From: Capra hircus
Lineage: Eukaryota; Chordata; Mammalia; Artiodactyla; Bovidae
Assembly: GCF_001704415.2 (NCBI RefSeq)
Contig: NC_030817.1
Span: 49,957,550 to 50,021,549, forward strand
Direction: 5' to 3'
DNA length: 64,000 nucleotides
Shown here one piece after another: positions 1-12,473 of the stretch (position 1 is the stretch's first letter; each line of letters opens with the position of its first letter). Position numbers and translations under genes: made by a program. The notes below the pieces were generated by a model that did not search any database, was not told where the DNA came from, and saw only the letters and a list, made by a program, of their open reading frames with translations.

Positions 1-551
1 ATTGGAGTTTCAGCTTTAGCATCAGTCCTTCAGTGAACAACTCCTTTAGGATGAACTGGTTGGATCTCCTTGCAGTCCAAGGGACTCTCAAGAGTCTTCT
101 CCAACACCACAGTTCAAAAGCATCAATTCTTCAGCACTCAGCTTTCTTCACAGTCCAACTCTCACATCCATACACGACCACTGGAAAAACCATATCCTTG
201 ACTAGACAGACATTAGTCGGCAGAGTAATATTTCTGCTTTTTAATATGCTATCTAGGTTGGTCATAACTTTCCTTCCAAGGAGTAAGCATCTTTTAATTT
301 TATGGCTGCAGTCACCATCTGCAGTGATTTTGGAGCCCAGAAAAATAAAGTCTGACACTGTTTCCACTGTTTCCCCATCTATTTGCCATGAAGTGGTGGG
401 ACCAGATGCCAGGATCTTTGTTTTCTGAATGTTGAGCTTTAAGCCAACTTTTTCACTCTCCTCTTTCACTTTCATCAAGAGGCTTTTTAGTTCCTCTTCA
501 CTTTCTGCCATAAGGGTGGTGTCATCTGAATGTCTGAGGTTATTGATATGG
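1..551 (-). mobile_element. BovB (RTE LINE) fragment, cut by window start
   Basis: Antisense BovB RT region. Read on the - strand it covers the segment from just upstream of the YADD motif (here degraded to HSDDTT) through MxGCESWTVKKAE to the KLQYFGHL region. The 3' end lies outside the window. The 5' end stops abruptly near 551, where a + strand BovB piece begins. Confidence 0.9.
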
Positions 552-968
552 TCATATATGGATGTGAGAGTTGGACTGTGAAGAAAGCTGAGTGCCGAAG
601 AATTGTTGGAGAAGACTCCTGAGAGTCCCTTGGACTGCAAGGAGATCCAACCAGTCCATTCTAAAGGAGATCAGTCCTGAGTGTTTATTGCAAGGAATGA
701 TGCTAAAGCTGAAACTCCAGTACTTTGGCCACCTCATGTGAAGAGTTGACTCATTGGAAAAGACCCTGATGCTGGGAAGGATTGTGGGCAGGAGGAGAAG
801 GGGACGACCAAGGATGAGATGGCTGGATGGCATCACGGACTCGATAGACGCGAGTCTGAGTGAACTCCGGGAGTTGGTGATGGACAGGGAGGCCTGGCGT
901 GCTGTGATTCATGGGATCGCAAAGAGTTGGACACGACTGAGCAACTGAACTGAACTGACTGAACTGAT
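552..968 (+). mobile_element. BovB 3'-end fragment (Art2-like), + strand
   Basis: It begins at the gtcatatatggatgtgag point of BovB and runs to the 3' end, finishing in the usual CTGAACTGAACTGA tail near 968. It sits head-to-head with the preceding - strand piece. The left arm 1 to about 178 is roughly the reverse complement of 552 to about 716. Confidence 0.88.
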
Positions 969-1194
969 ACTAGTTTTGGCCACTTAGAGCTATAGGATTT
1001 CAGTACTTGGTATGAAATCTTGTGGCTCTTTGAATACCAAAAATCTCTGGTTATTTGTTCAGTCCAGTTAGATAAGCTAGCACCTTATCAGCTTTCTTTC
1101 TGCTAATTATTGGGTGTTCTGTGGAAAAACTAATTGAACCTTTATGATATCTGAAGCCCTGCAGCATTTTAAGGATTTAGCAACTGAACCCTCT

Positions 1195-1300
1195 CATCCA
1201 TCTGTCATTTATTGAGCACTTGCTATATATGTGACAAACATTGTTCTGGGGTGTAATTGTCAGAAAAAGAGACATGGTGCCTGCCTTTTCAGAATTTGTA
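1195..1300. repeat. Ancient MIR/L2-like interspersed repeat
   Basis: It carries the 'ttattgagcacttgctat' signature seen in old mammalian MIR/L2-type repeats, followed by a degraded stretch. The exact family is not determined. Confidence 0.45.
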
Positions 1301-1339
1301 AGACGTAACCATCTCTAACTGAGATGATAATAATAATGA

Positions 1340-1550
1340 CTAGCATATATTGTGTTGCACATAGAAAAACTCTTTTAATCCCTATAACAACCTGTGAGAT
1401 AAATATAGTATATCCCTATTTTACAGATAAAGAAGCTGAGGCAAGAAATGTTACTTTGTTTCAAGTCACACAGCTGGTATGTGACAAAGATGAAATGCAG
1501 GCCTGTTAGTCTGGCTCCAAGAATTCCACGTTTATCCACTATACCTATAC
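1340..1550 (-). repeat. MIR SINE, degraded
   Basis: On the + strand it shows the antisense MIR pattern: a 'ccctattttacagataaagaagctgagg' type core, then 'gtcacacagctggta' and a 'tctggctcca' motif. It is old and short. Confidence 0.75.
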
Positions 1551-2032
1551 TGTGCAATTATAGCATAATTATGGTATAATTTAAATGGATGATTAAATAG
1601 ATAAATTCAGTAAGTGTGAGCAGTGATATGATGGTAATGCTTGCCACTATGGGAGCCGAAAATCAATTCACCCAGTTTGATTAGGGTCAGGGAAAGCTTT
1701 TCTGAGAAAGTAAATCTTTATTGAAAGAGCCTTTCTCCCCATCCCTTTTTATCTATTGAAAAGAATTGAAAATAATATTGTAAAATAGGATTAGACAGTG
1801 GTTTTCATACAAAGAAATAGCTGCATGGTTTAGGAAAAAAACCCTTTTTGGGAGAGTTCTCTGATGATTATGCCATATTTACTGGTTGAGTGAAATAAAA
1901 TTTTTAAAAGAGCTATTTGAAACATTAGGCAGCAAAAAACGTTCTTGTGTTTTTTAGGAGACAGAGGACAGTAGATCTGTATTGTGTAAATAGCAGTAGC
2001 TGCTTTGTTTTTTAATCAGTTTGTTTATTATT

Positions 2033-2357
2033 TATGGCTGTGCCAGGTCTTTGTTGCTGCGTGGGCTTTTCTCTAGTTGTGGTGTGCGGGGCCTGCTCTC
2101 TAGTTGTGATGCTTGGACTTCTCATTGTGGCAGCTTCTCTTGTTGCAGAGCATAGGCTCTGGGGTTCATGGGCTTCCGTGGTTGTGTGCATGGGCCCAGT
2201 AGTTGTAGCTCCTGGACTCTAGAGCACAGGCTCAATAGTTGTGGCACACAGGCTTACTTTGCTCTGTGGCATGTGAGATCTTCCTAGATTGGGGATTGAA
2301 CCCATGTCTGCTGCATTAGCTGGTGGATTCTTCACTACTGAGTCAGCAGGGAAGCCT
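2033..2357 (-). mobile_element. CHR-type SINE, - strand
   Basis: This has the antisense cetartiodactyl CHR SINE pattern: a 'ggctgtgcc...' start, repeated 'tagttgtg' units, 'ggggattgaaccc' (tRNA-like B-box region in antisense) and a terminal 'agcagggaagcc'. Its small + strand open frame is not a gene. Confidence 0.8.
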
Positions 2358-3702
2358 TGTTTTGTTTCTGATAGAACAAAAGGTTGGTTTGCTTATGTGC
2401 TATTTAAATTAGTTGAAAAAGGATAGCAGCTTTAATTGATTGTTTTCTTATTGTGGCAAGGACTAAAGTTTCTAAATTCTGTACCATAAAATGAACATAG
2501 AGAAAAGTGTGAAATATTTTGTAGAATATACTTCATAATATTAAACTTTTTATGAAGGTTATGCATTCATAGATGGGAGTATTTAAAAATTGGAAATTGT
2601 AATTTAGATATTAAATACAGAATGAACAGTTTTTGTAAACTCTGTGTATCAACTGATTTTATCAGTGATTTATCTTTTGAGTGCTTCCCATTTTTATTTT
2701 AAGGCAGAAACTGTTTTTTAAGGGTGTGTTGGGAAGTATTTTTGTGGTTAGTAGCATACTTTGGCTACAAAGCTACTATGATAGATGATTCTGATAGTTC
2801 TGCTTGGTCTTCCATAATGTAGTGTTTATCATCTCATGTATGAAAATCTCATTTTTATTAATGAATATTATCTATTTTCCTGGTAAAACCATTTCCCAGA
2901 ATTTAGGATCTTAATTAGGAGCTCTAGGGGGTCAGGTTTGGCTCCCTTTTATTACCACAGTGATGTTCTATCAGTTAAAAGTATGCATCATGAAAGTTCC
3001 GTATTTAATGATCTCACTGGTTTACTTTATATTCCATAATTGAAAAGGCATTCATTGTTCAGTACCAGTTGACTGATCTCCTTGGGCTCCATTCTAACAG
3101 TTGCTTGCTTGGCTTTCGTTCCTTTCTTGTTACTCCAACCTTTCCCTCTGGGTAGTCACCTTCTGCTCATTTTCTCCTGCCCTTTGATGTTCTGGCTATT
3201 CTGCTTCCTTCCTTGCTTTTCTATCAACTGCATTCAGCATTATACCTTTTGCCCTTCCTCCTAATAGCCATCCATGCTTTTTGCTTAACTATTTGTGGTA
3301 CTTAAGGAGCCTGCTGTTTAAACTCTTGGTCAACCAACTCATTTCTTTCATTAAAGCTCTATTTGACATCTGTCTTCTACTGAAAACTAAATGGATGAGT
3401 ACTTAACTACATGTATAAAAACATAATGTTACTCTAATTGCTTTAGATTTTTATGTTAACTTTGATATTTCCCCCTAATTTTTACTTACCTGGAAACTTA
3501 CCATGTTTTAATGTAGTTCTGATTGGTGGGGTTGGGGTGGGGGGAACTCAGCTATCACCTTTGTAGACTTGAGTTTTTCTTTTCTATATATGAAAAAGAT
3601 CTTTATTTCTAGATTGTCTAGATTTTTGCTGCTAGAAGTGTGGTGCATGGATAAGTAAGCATAACTATCACCAATTGGTTATAAATGCAGAATCTAACTG
3701 GA

Positions 3703-4352
3703 AGAGAAGAGTGAAAAAGCTGGCTTAAAACTCAGCATTCAAAAAAAAGATCATGGCATCTGGTCCCATCACTTCATGGCAGATAGTGGCAGAAACAATG
3801 GAAACAGTGACAGACTTTATTTTCTTGGGCACCAGAATCACTGCAGATGGTGACTGCAGCCATAAAATTAAAAAGACACTTACTTTGCCGACAAAGGTCT
3901 ATCTAGTCAAAGCTATGGTTTTTCCAGTAGTCATGTATGGATGTAAGAGTTGGACCATAAAGAAAGCTGAGCGCCGAAGAACTGATGCTTTTGAGCTGTG
4001 GTGTTGGAGAACTCTTGAGAGTCCCTGGACTGCAGGGAGATCCAGGCAGTCCATCCTAACGGAAATCAGTCCTGAATATTCACTGGAAGGACTGATGCTG
4101 AAGTTGAAACTCCAATACTTTGGCCACCTGATGTGAATAACTGACTCATTGGAAAAAACCCTGATGCTGACAAAGATTGAAGACAAGAGGAGAAGGGGCT
4201 GATGAAGGATGAGATGCTTGGATGGCATCACCGACTCTATGGACATGAGATTGAGCAAGCTCCGAGAGTTGGCAATGGACAGGGAAGCCTGGTGTGCTGC
4301 AGTCCATGGGGTGGCAGAGTTGGACACAACTGAGTGACTGAAATGAACTAAA
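3703..4352 (+). mobile_element. BovB 5'-truncated copy with internal deletion
   Basis: It starts in the region encoding KVGLKLNIQK and runs to the 3' tail near 4352. About 70 bp are missing compared with other copies near 3870-3880, where two similar AGACxxTTACT sequences would have flanked the loss. It is divergent and appears to be one of the older copies. Confidence 0.88.
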
Positions 4353-4529
4353 CTAGTCAGTAGATATGAACATTGAGGTTTGCAAAGCACTGTTGTAGAT
4401 ATTACCCAGCTAGTTGACACAGTTAACATGCTGACTGAGAGATACCTATGTTCATTTTCTGGAACCTATCTTATTTAATTGTTTGTAAATTGTTTAAAAG
4501 TAATTTTCTGGGTGGGTATCACTTCCACT

Positions 4530-5575
4530 CGCAATAAACTGTGGAAAATTCTGAAAGAGATGGGAATACCAGACCACCTAATCTGCCTCTTGAGAAATCT
4601 GTATGCAGGTCAGGAAGCAACAGTTAGAACTGGACATAGAACAACAGACTGGTTCCAAATAGGAAAAGGAGTACGTCAAGGCTGTATATTGTCACCCTGC
4701 TTATTTCACTTATATGCAGAGTACATCATGAGAAACGCTGGACTGGAAGAAACACAAGCTGGAATCAAGATTGCCGGGAGAAATATCAATAACCTCAGAC
4801 ATTCAGATGACACCACCCTTATGGCAGAAGGTGAAGAGGAGCTAAAAAGCCTCTTGATGAAAGTGAAAGAGGAGAGTGAAAAAGTTGGCTTAAAGCTCAA
4901 CATTCAGAAAATGAAGATCATGGCATCTGGTACCATCACTTCATGGGAAATAGATGGGTAAACAGTAGAAACAGTGTCAGACTTTATTTTCTGGGGCTCC
5001 AAAATCACTGCAGATGGTGACTGGAGCCATGAAATTCAAAGATGCTTACTCCTTGGAAGAAAAGTTATTACCAACCTAGATAGTATATTCAGAAGCAGAG
5101 ACATTACTCTGCTGACTAATGTCTGTCTAGTCAAGGCTATGGTTTTTCCTTTGGTCATGTATGGATGTGAGAGTTGGACTGTGAAGAAGGCTGAGCACCG
5201 AAGAATTGATGCTTTTGAACTGTGGTGTTGGAGAAGACTCTTGAGAGTCCCTTGGATTGCAAGGAGATCCAACCAGTCCATTCTGAAGGAGATCAGCCCT
5301 GGGATTTCTTTGGAAGGAATGATGCTAAAGCTGAAGCTCCAGTACTTTGGCTACCTCATGTGAAGAGTTGACTCATTGGAAAAGACTCTGATGGGAGGGA
5401 TTGGGGGCAGGAGGAGAAGGGGACAACCGAGGGTGAGATGGCTGGATGGCATCAGTGACTCGATGGACGTGAGTCTGCGTGAACTCCGGGAGTTGGTGAT
5501 GGACAGGGAGGCCTGGCGTGCTCCGATTCATGGGGTTGCAAAGAGTTGGACACGACTGAGCGACTGAACTGAACT
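4530..5575 (+). mobile_element. BovB 5'-truncated copy with perfect TSD
   Basis: This 1.05-kb 3' part of BovB starts at the WKILKEMGIPDHL region and runs through RT motif B (GVRQGCILSPCLF) to the CTGAACTGAACT tail. The 13-bp sequence TATCACTTCCACT occurs at 4517-4529 and again at 5576-5588, a perfect target-site duplication that defines the insertion. The reading frames are broken (an in-frame stop near 4960), and the YADD box is degraded to HSDD. Confidence 0.95.
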
Positions 5576-5659
5576 TATCACTTCCACTATGAGGAAGCAA
5601 TGATAAGAATAGTCTCAAACAGTAGCCAGTCCAAGTTTTTCAAGTAAGGTCCTGGCATA

Positions 5660-5790
5660 CATTCCTGGAAAAGGAAATGGCAACCCACTGCAGTATTCTT
5701 GCCTGCAGATTTCCATGGACAGAGGAGCCTGGCAGTCTGCAGTCCATAAGGTTGCAGAGTCTAACACTACTGAGTGGCTCTCACTTGGCA
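5660..5790 (+). mobile_element. Bov-A SINE monomer
   Basis: The 'ggaaatggcaaccc' core, 'gtattcttgcctg', and 'gaggagcctggcag' are followed by a degraded 'gagtctaacactactgag' end. It has no tRNA-like head. Confidence 0.85.
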
Positions 5791-5872
5791 TATATCAATC
5801 TAATGCTGACAAACATTTAAAGTCCAGTTTCATTGTTCCATCCTCCATCATCGCTTTGCATTTGGATGAAGA

Positions 5873-6087
5873 CACCTTCCCTGGTAGCTCAGACAGTAAA
5901 GCGTTTGCCTACAATGCGGGAGACCCAGGTTCGATCCCTGAGTCGGGAACATCCCCTGGAGAAGGAAATGGCAACCCACTCCAGTACTCTTGCCCAGAGA
6001 ATCCCATGGACTGAGGAGCCTGGTAGGCTACAGTCCATGGGGTCACAAAGAGTCGGAAATGACTGAGTGACTTCACTTCACTTCCAT
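5873..6087 (+). mobile_element. Bov-tA SINE
   Basis: A tRNA-derived head with 'tagctcagacagtaaagcg' (A-box region) and 'ggttcgatccc' (B box) is followed by the Bov-A body and ends 'gactgagtgacttcacttc'. It is a retroposed SINE, not a working tRNA gene. Confidence 0.92.
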
Positions 6088-8384
6088 TCTTTTAGGCTGT
6101 GGCTTTTCAAAAATTCTATACATTAAGGTGAACCTTTGAGATATTTAAAAAAATTCAAATTTCTATTTAATTTTTGTCTTATATGAATGAAATTATGGCT
6201 TACTGAAATTTGAAATGAGTTACATCAAATTTCACTATTAACACTATGGTTAATAGTGCATGTTTATGAGTAAACAGATACTGAGGGCCTATATTCAAAT
6301 CTTGTTTGTATGTGATGACACAGGTATAGATCCTCTGTGGTATAATATGACAATCTCAGATTTTATTAGTAGACTAAGATATAATCTTGTGTAACTTCTG
6401 TACTGTTCCCCGCTATATGTGGGTACACGTGGATAATAGATAGTACTTACTGTTTTTTATGATTGATAGAAAAATAATTGTTGTGTTTTCTGAACATATA
6501 TTAATAGGGGCTTAGAGTCTTTGCTTAACTGCAATATATGTGATGTATAAAGTTAATGTGTATAAAAGTCATTTGATGATACCCTGAAACTTAGATTTAT
6601 TTATATACTTGTACTTTAGAGTTTTAAATTTTTTAAATGTTTTTATTTTTATAGTCATAAAGGGGGAAAGCTCTTTTTATTATACTTCAAGAATGAAGAG
6701 AACTGAGAATATACAAAATTAATCTTTTATTATCCTTTAACATTGAAATGAAGTGTGAACAGCATGGATGACCTACAGATGCATTTCTTTTGGCATTTTT
6801 CAAGAGTAATAGTTATTTGATGCTGATAAGTAATATTTCAGGAGTTTTCTTAAGCTTTATTGTCTTATTTGACTCTATACCTAAGAATGACAGTGGGAGG
6901 GAGGAAAATGCTGAGATAAATGTGAGATAGTAGGATGTCACTTAGCACTTCAAAAGTGTTTAATTTTGAGCAACAAAAGTAAACTGCAAGGAGTGACCTT
7001 AGCCAGGAGCCATTCTGTTTTGTATATAGCTCCTGCTGCCTGTGGCTGTGACAGACAGGACTCTGGTTGTGGTTACCAGAGGACACTTTTGTAGTCATAA
7101 CCAAGTTGTAAATGTCACCAATATTCTTTCTGAATGTCTATCACATGTGTATCAGTGATTCTAAAGTAGATAAAAATGAAACACAGATTCATTTGGGAGT
7201 TAGCACTCCCAGCAGATTAGTTTTAAACTGAATAGCAGGAGTTGTGACATGCATCCAGAAGCAATTGTAATGATTTGACAGTTATTTAGCCCTCAATTCC
7301 TAGCCCTTTGGTTGAACTGACAGCATCCCTGCAAAGATAGTGAGGCCTGTTTCAGCCCCATTAATGTCTTCTTGAATGTTAGCCTGCAGTCTGGGTAATG
7401 ATAAATGTTCAGTGATTGATGATTTTATAGTCCCAGGGGATTCTGGGTCGCTTCTGTGAGCCAAGGCAGTGAGTTTTTCTTCTTGTTTGGGCCTCTTGTA
7501 AGATTTTCTGATCTTTACTAAAATCGCTTTAAGTTGGCAAAAGGGTAGGTACCACCTACACTTTAAGTAGGGTTCAGAATCTCATACAGAAAGTATGATT
7601 TTGGAGGTGATGCTGTACTTAGTATGTATAAGAATCTGAGAACCAGAACAGTTATAATCCACTGAGCTTTTGTAACATTTACTTTATTTGTAAACTTTGG
7701 TATCTTTTAGGCTCCTTTGCTTTTAAAAAGCATGTTTTAAGTTATAAGGATTAATTTAGTAACAGCCGTTGTGAAATAATAGCACTAGCTTTATTGTTTT
7801 CATGGTGTTTGCTGTTTCATTTTCTAGATTCTTAAGAAATTAACTATCTTTGTGTTTTCTATTTTACATGGCTCAGTTTTTATAAGAGTATACATGGCTC
7901 AGTATATAAAGTTATTATACTAGTATTAAAAGGAATATAAGCAGATCATCTTTTACTAAATGTTTGTTTGGCGTTTAGAAAAGGATTCATTTCTAGTATA
8001 TTGATTTTCGATTATTTTTAACATCTTAAGTAAATCTTATAATTGCCCAACCCTTTATTGATAGGGTGTATGGAGGCAGAGAAAGGAGGATAAATGTTTT
8101 TCTAGTTTATTTTAACTCATAAGTATACGTTCTTAGTTCATCCATTTAGAATTTTACTTTCGGGGATATAAAGAGATCATAGCGCTAATTTTTTTTTAAA
8201 TGTATATAGGAACTTTTTGACTTTAAAATCTTAAAAAGAATAAAAGCAGCACTTCTGTTTAGTTTTTCAAGTAATGAACCAGAAACTTGGTTAGGAATGA
8301 CCATTTGTAAGTCTGTATATTAATTAGATGAGTGTCATTATGCTCAATTAGCAGGACTGCCAAATAATCTTTTTAATACTCCGG

Positions 8385-8409
8385 TCTTTTTTTTTTTTTC
8401 CCCCTCTAG
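8385..8409 (+). promoter_or_regulatory. 3' splice site of the TCF12 exon
   Basis: A nearly pure pyrimidine tract (T-run, then CCCCCTCT) runs from 8385 and ends in the AG at 8408-8409, directly before the Gly codon. This is a strong canonical acceptor. A branch point probably lies in the TTTAATACT-like sequence just upstream, but I cannot fix the base. Confidence 0.9.
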
Positions 8410-8535
<126 letters not shown>

Positions 8536-11500
8536 TAGTCTTCACAAAGCCTCTTGGATCAGAGACATTTTTTTTATCCCCTTGTCCAGGAAGGACACAT
8601 AAGTATCTAAAAGAAACTTCCTAAGTTTCTAGGAGCATCTGGGTTTTCTCTATTCAGCCAAGTTTGCGGGGCAAGCGTTCAGAAATGTGGGTCCTTCTCT
8701 TAGAGCTTTATTGTCATTGCTATCAGTAAAGGAAGCAGCAGTGTTTTAACTGTCAGTGTTGGCAGTGTCTGTGACACCAAGCTTTATATATTTTGTACCT
8801 TCTGAGCAGAGAAGCATTTCAGAGACATTTGCTTTTAATTTACTATTTGTCTTAACAGTTGTATTTGTGTGGTAAATAAAAATATGACAGCAGTGATTTT
8901 AGGCAAATTTTATGCATGTTGGACAATATTTCTTTTGACAGTTTGATAAAAACTTAATAGTACATTTAAATATTGCAGCATTTGTTTTAAGCACTTTGGT
9001 TCATATTGAGGATTTAAAATTTTTTCTTTTTCTGTAGTAAATTTGCATTTTGAATGACATTACCGACCGCCTAAAACTGATTATTTTTGTCATAACCTTT
9101 AAAGTTAACCATTCTCTGTATCTCCCCCTCCTCCCGGCAAACCTGCCCTCCCTTCCTCTCACTCTCTCTGCTCTCTCTTTCTTGTATCAAAGTTTATAGC
9201 TATTCAATCTGAAATGAGGAGCCCTCAAATTTTTCCCTGAGTTTGGATGCCACTCTTTTTTTTAAGTGATACTTTTACCTTTCTGCAGAACTTGATTCAA
9301 AAGAATCCGTTTTATGACATTATTTTTTCCATCTTGTTTATGCTGGGTCTAAGCACATTACAAAAGCTTTATTTAATCTGTCTTATTGGTTGTCAGTGGC
9401 GTCATGTTAATATGGAAGGTTTGTGTAATTGACATTGATTTCATTACTTATTCTATTTCTTAAGGACATGACCTATATTGTGGTCTTAGAATTGTCCTTT
9501 TAAGACACAGCCATGCTAATCTAAGTGGATTACCCAAATCCAAAATCCTGGTGGTCGGCAATTTCTTTATAAATTGTTTTATTTTGCACAGTCTTTGTTT
9601 GTTTCCCTTATCCTCCATAAAGTGTGGTGGAGACAGATTCAGATGTGGATTTTGCCTAAGGCAGTTACCATTTTAAAGCCAGAGTCATTGAGTATGTGGT
9701 AAATATTGTATTCAGAATGACAATTTGTTTCAACCATAAATGAAACTGGGAATCCTGGTATTAAATATATTATCATCTAGGTAAAAATCAGGATTAAATT
9801 TAGAACAAAATAATTATCCTTGCATTAGGCTAGGGAAAACTTTCTATTTTTAAAATTTTTTATTGAACTTGCTATCAAAAAGTAAAATAGATGTGATACT
9901 CCAAATAGTTTCCTTTTGTAGTATATCTTTTCCCAAGTAGTATTTAATTTATAGTAAGTGTGGTAGACCAAACTATAGGCACTGTTTTTGTAATTTTACA
10001 TTGAACTAAGCTTTCTTAATTAGGTATATAACTGAATTGTGAAAACTCAGAAATTGTCCTTTTTTATATTAATGCTCTTACTTTCATTTTTAGTTTACAG
10101 AGCTTACTCTTTAGAAGAATTGCATCATTACTGTAGCTTTGAGCAAAGGTGACAAAATTGTGAGGGTACATTTTCATTATACATTTTAACTATCTAAGCT
10201 TAAAAATGTTAATTTACTTTTAAGAAAGGGGGAATGACCTTGAAAAGGTTAGACAGATAGATTCAAAAGAATTGCAGTGATCTAGGCAATATCTGATTTA
10301 CTACACTTCCTTTTATTTTTAGTAAAAATGATCAAATGAGATATCTAACTGTTGAGTCCAAGCAATCTGCATGACAATAGCTAGCTTTGGGAAATGAATG
10401 TCCTTTAAATTGCAGAGCAGCTCCAACCAGCAGCAATTAATCCCACTTGGTGTGAGTTGAATTGAGCTAACACCCTAGAAGGTGGGTCTGTAGCACTCAG
10501 TAGAGTTACAGTGGATAGATTCACTTTGTTAGCCATTTGATAATTTTAGGGGAGTTTTCAGGCTGAAAACCTGCAGTGTTAAAGCAGGACTGAGATGTAC
10601 CTGGCAGTATTAGCAGTATTTGCAACTGTTGATACCTAATCATCATAATAGATAAAACTTTCAGAGTGATTCTGTGAATGACGAGTGCTGAGAAACAGTT
10701 ACAACTAACTGGAAAGCAGTAACATATTTCATCATTGATGTCAACATATAAAAACACCATTTAAGCGAGGGTGGGGGGCAGTGAAATTGTACATCTAGGG
10801 AATGTTGTTTTTCGTATTATGTTCAGCCATAATAAGCACATTTGCCTGAAGAAATAGTGGATTGTAAAGTGCTACTGTCTTTCATGATGGAGCTCTCAAA
10901 CACTAATGATTTTGTACATTGCAAAAATGTGAAATTTTTTCTAACAAGGGTTGATAATGATTCAATAATGAACAATTTGCCATAGAAACATGCACTTCTA
11001 TATTCATTTAGATATTTTGAAGCATTTTACACAGGAAGGAAAGCTATTATGTTGAATCAGTTAGTGTTTCTTTCTAATGAATTCCAGAATTATCCTGTTG
11101 ATTTGTCAGTATGGAAAAGCATTTCTTTCTTATGTTTCAAGTGAAATAAGTACATCCTTTTGGCATATCACTAAGTAATTAGCATCAAACATTTCTGTAT
11201 TATAGTAAAACTGCACAGCAGTGAATTGCAGTAGTATCACCAAATCGTCTTATTTACTTCTAGCCTCTTCCAACTTTGGTCCATTATTCTACTCTTGGGC
11301 CCTTCATTGATTTCATTAATATTTGTTTCCCTTTACCTATTGTTGATTAGATGTATTTTTGGTGATGGTAGGACCGTTTTATTAATTGGACATAGGGACA
11401 AATTACTTAATAGAATTGCATCCCTTTGGTTTCCAAGTTATTGTAAACTGCTCTTACCTGTCTATCCCCCATGTCTATTAAAGCTTTACTTATTTTAGAC

Positions 11501-11869
11501 GCTATGTGCATGTGTTGTCAATGGTAAACTTGATAGTACCCTCTGTTTTTTTTTTTTTTTTCCTGACACCTTTTGTGTTCCTTTCTGAATCCTGTTTTGC
11601 CTCTAGAGATGTTTGGTTAATATTTTTATCTCTTAAAAACCAGAAACAACATATGGTAGTATAGAAAAAGTACAGGACTGAGAGTTAAAAGATCTGGATT
11701 GTAATTTAGATCTTGAAAAATAACCTTTATCTTTCAGATAAGGTTTTCCTGGATAGTCTAAAAGTTTCTGTAGCTCTAGAATTTTATTATTTCTGTAACC
11801 TTATGCAATATCTTTTATTCAACCCTGGAAAAGGCTACAACTAGAATTCTAATTGGTTTTGTGCAAATG

Positions 11870-12000
11870 ATAAAACTAAGGTGCAAGAAAATTGTGTTTC
11901 TTTTCCTGAGGACATAGAGTCAGTAAGTGGCAAAACAAAACCCATGTCCTCTGACTCCTAATCAAGTATTCTTTCCATTAGGCACATTAGGCATATAAAG
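11870..12000 (-). repeat. MIR fragment
   Basis: Antisense MIR-like segment with 'gataaaactaaggtgca', 'agtcagtaagtggcaaa' and 'ctctgactcct'. It is weakly conserved. Confidence 0.6.
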
Positions 12001-12364
12001 TATTAGTTCTTTCTATGTAATGCCTTCAGGGTTTTACTAGCTCAGCATTTTCTTGAACTGTAAGTATGGAGACACAGCTTTTGAGAGGTAATGATGAAGG
12101 AAAGTTCCATAGTGACATAACTTTGGGAAGCAATATATCACATGTCCCCTCTTAAAGATTCAGATTGTACTTTGAAATATTAAAGACACTGGGGAAAACC
12201 GGGGTAGCTTATTTGTGCTCAGCCCATCATATTCCAGATTCAGATGATGCACAGAAGTCTTTTAAAATGAAAAAGCATCATTACCCTGTGGGGAACTAGT
12301 TTTCCATGGAGGACACACTGGGACAATTGTAGCTTGTGTTAGAGGTGTGTGTGCATGCACGCAC

Positions 12365-12466
12365 AGTTGTGTCTGACTCTTCGACCCCGTGGACTACAGC
12401 CTGCCAGCCTCCTCTGTCCATGTGATCATCCCGGCAAGAATACTGGAATGGGTTGCCATTTCTGAT
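12365..12466 (-). mobile_element. Bov-A SINE fragment
   Basis: The antisense Bov-A pattern runs from 'gttgtgtctgactctt' to 'gaatgggttgccattt'. It directly precedes a BovB copy. Confidence 0.85.
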
Positions 12467-12473
12467 AATGCAG

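Larger units (their letters stand above)
1..8409 (+). other. TCF12: TCF12 upstream intron (3' part)
   Basis: No coding exon is recognised here. I looked for the preceding TCF12 exon, whose end should encode SPSYDSSR, and did not see it. The stretch holds BovB pieces (1-968, 3703-4352, 4530-5575), an old MIR-like region (1195-1550), a CHR SINE (2033-2357) and Bov SINEs (5660-6087). The sequence at 969-1194, 2358-3702 and 6088-8384 shows no recognisable element and appears to be unique AT-rich intron. Confidence 0.8.

Noticed and set aside
5873..6087. tRNA gene from the tRNA-like head of Bov-tA elements
   Set aside because: The heads are SINE-derived, mutated and followed by Bov-A bodies; no complete cloverleaf was seen.
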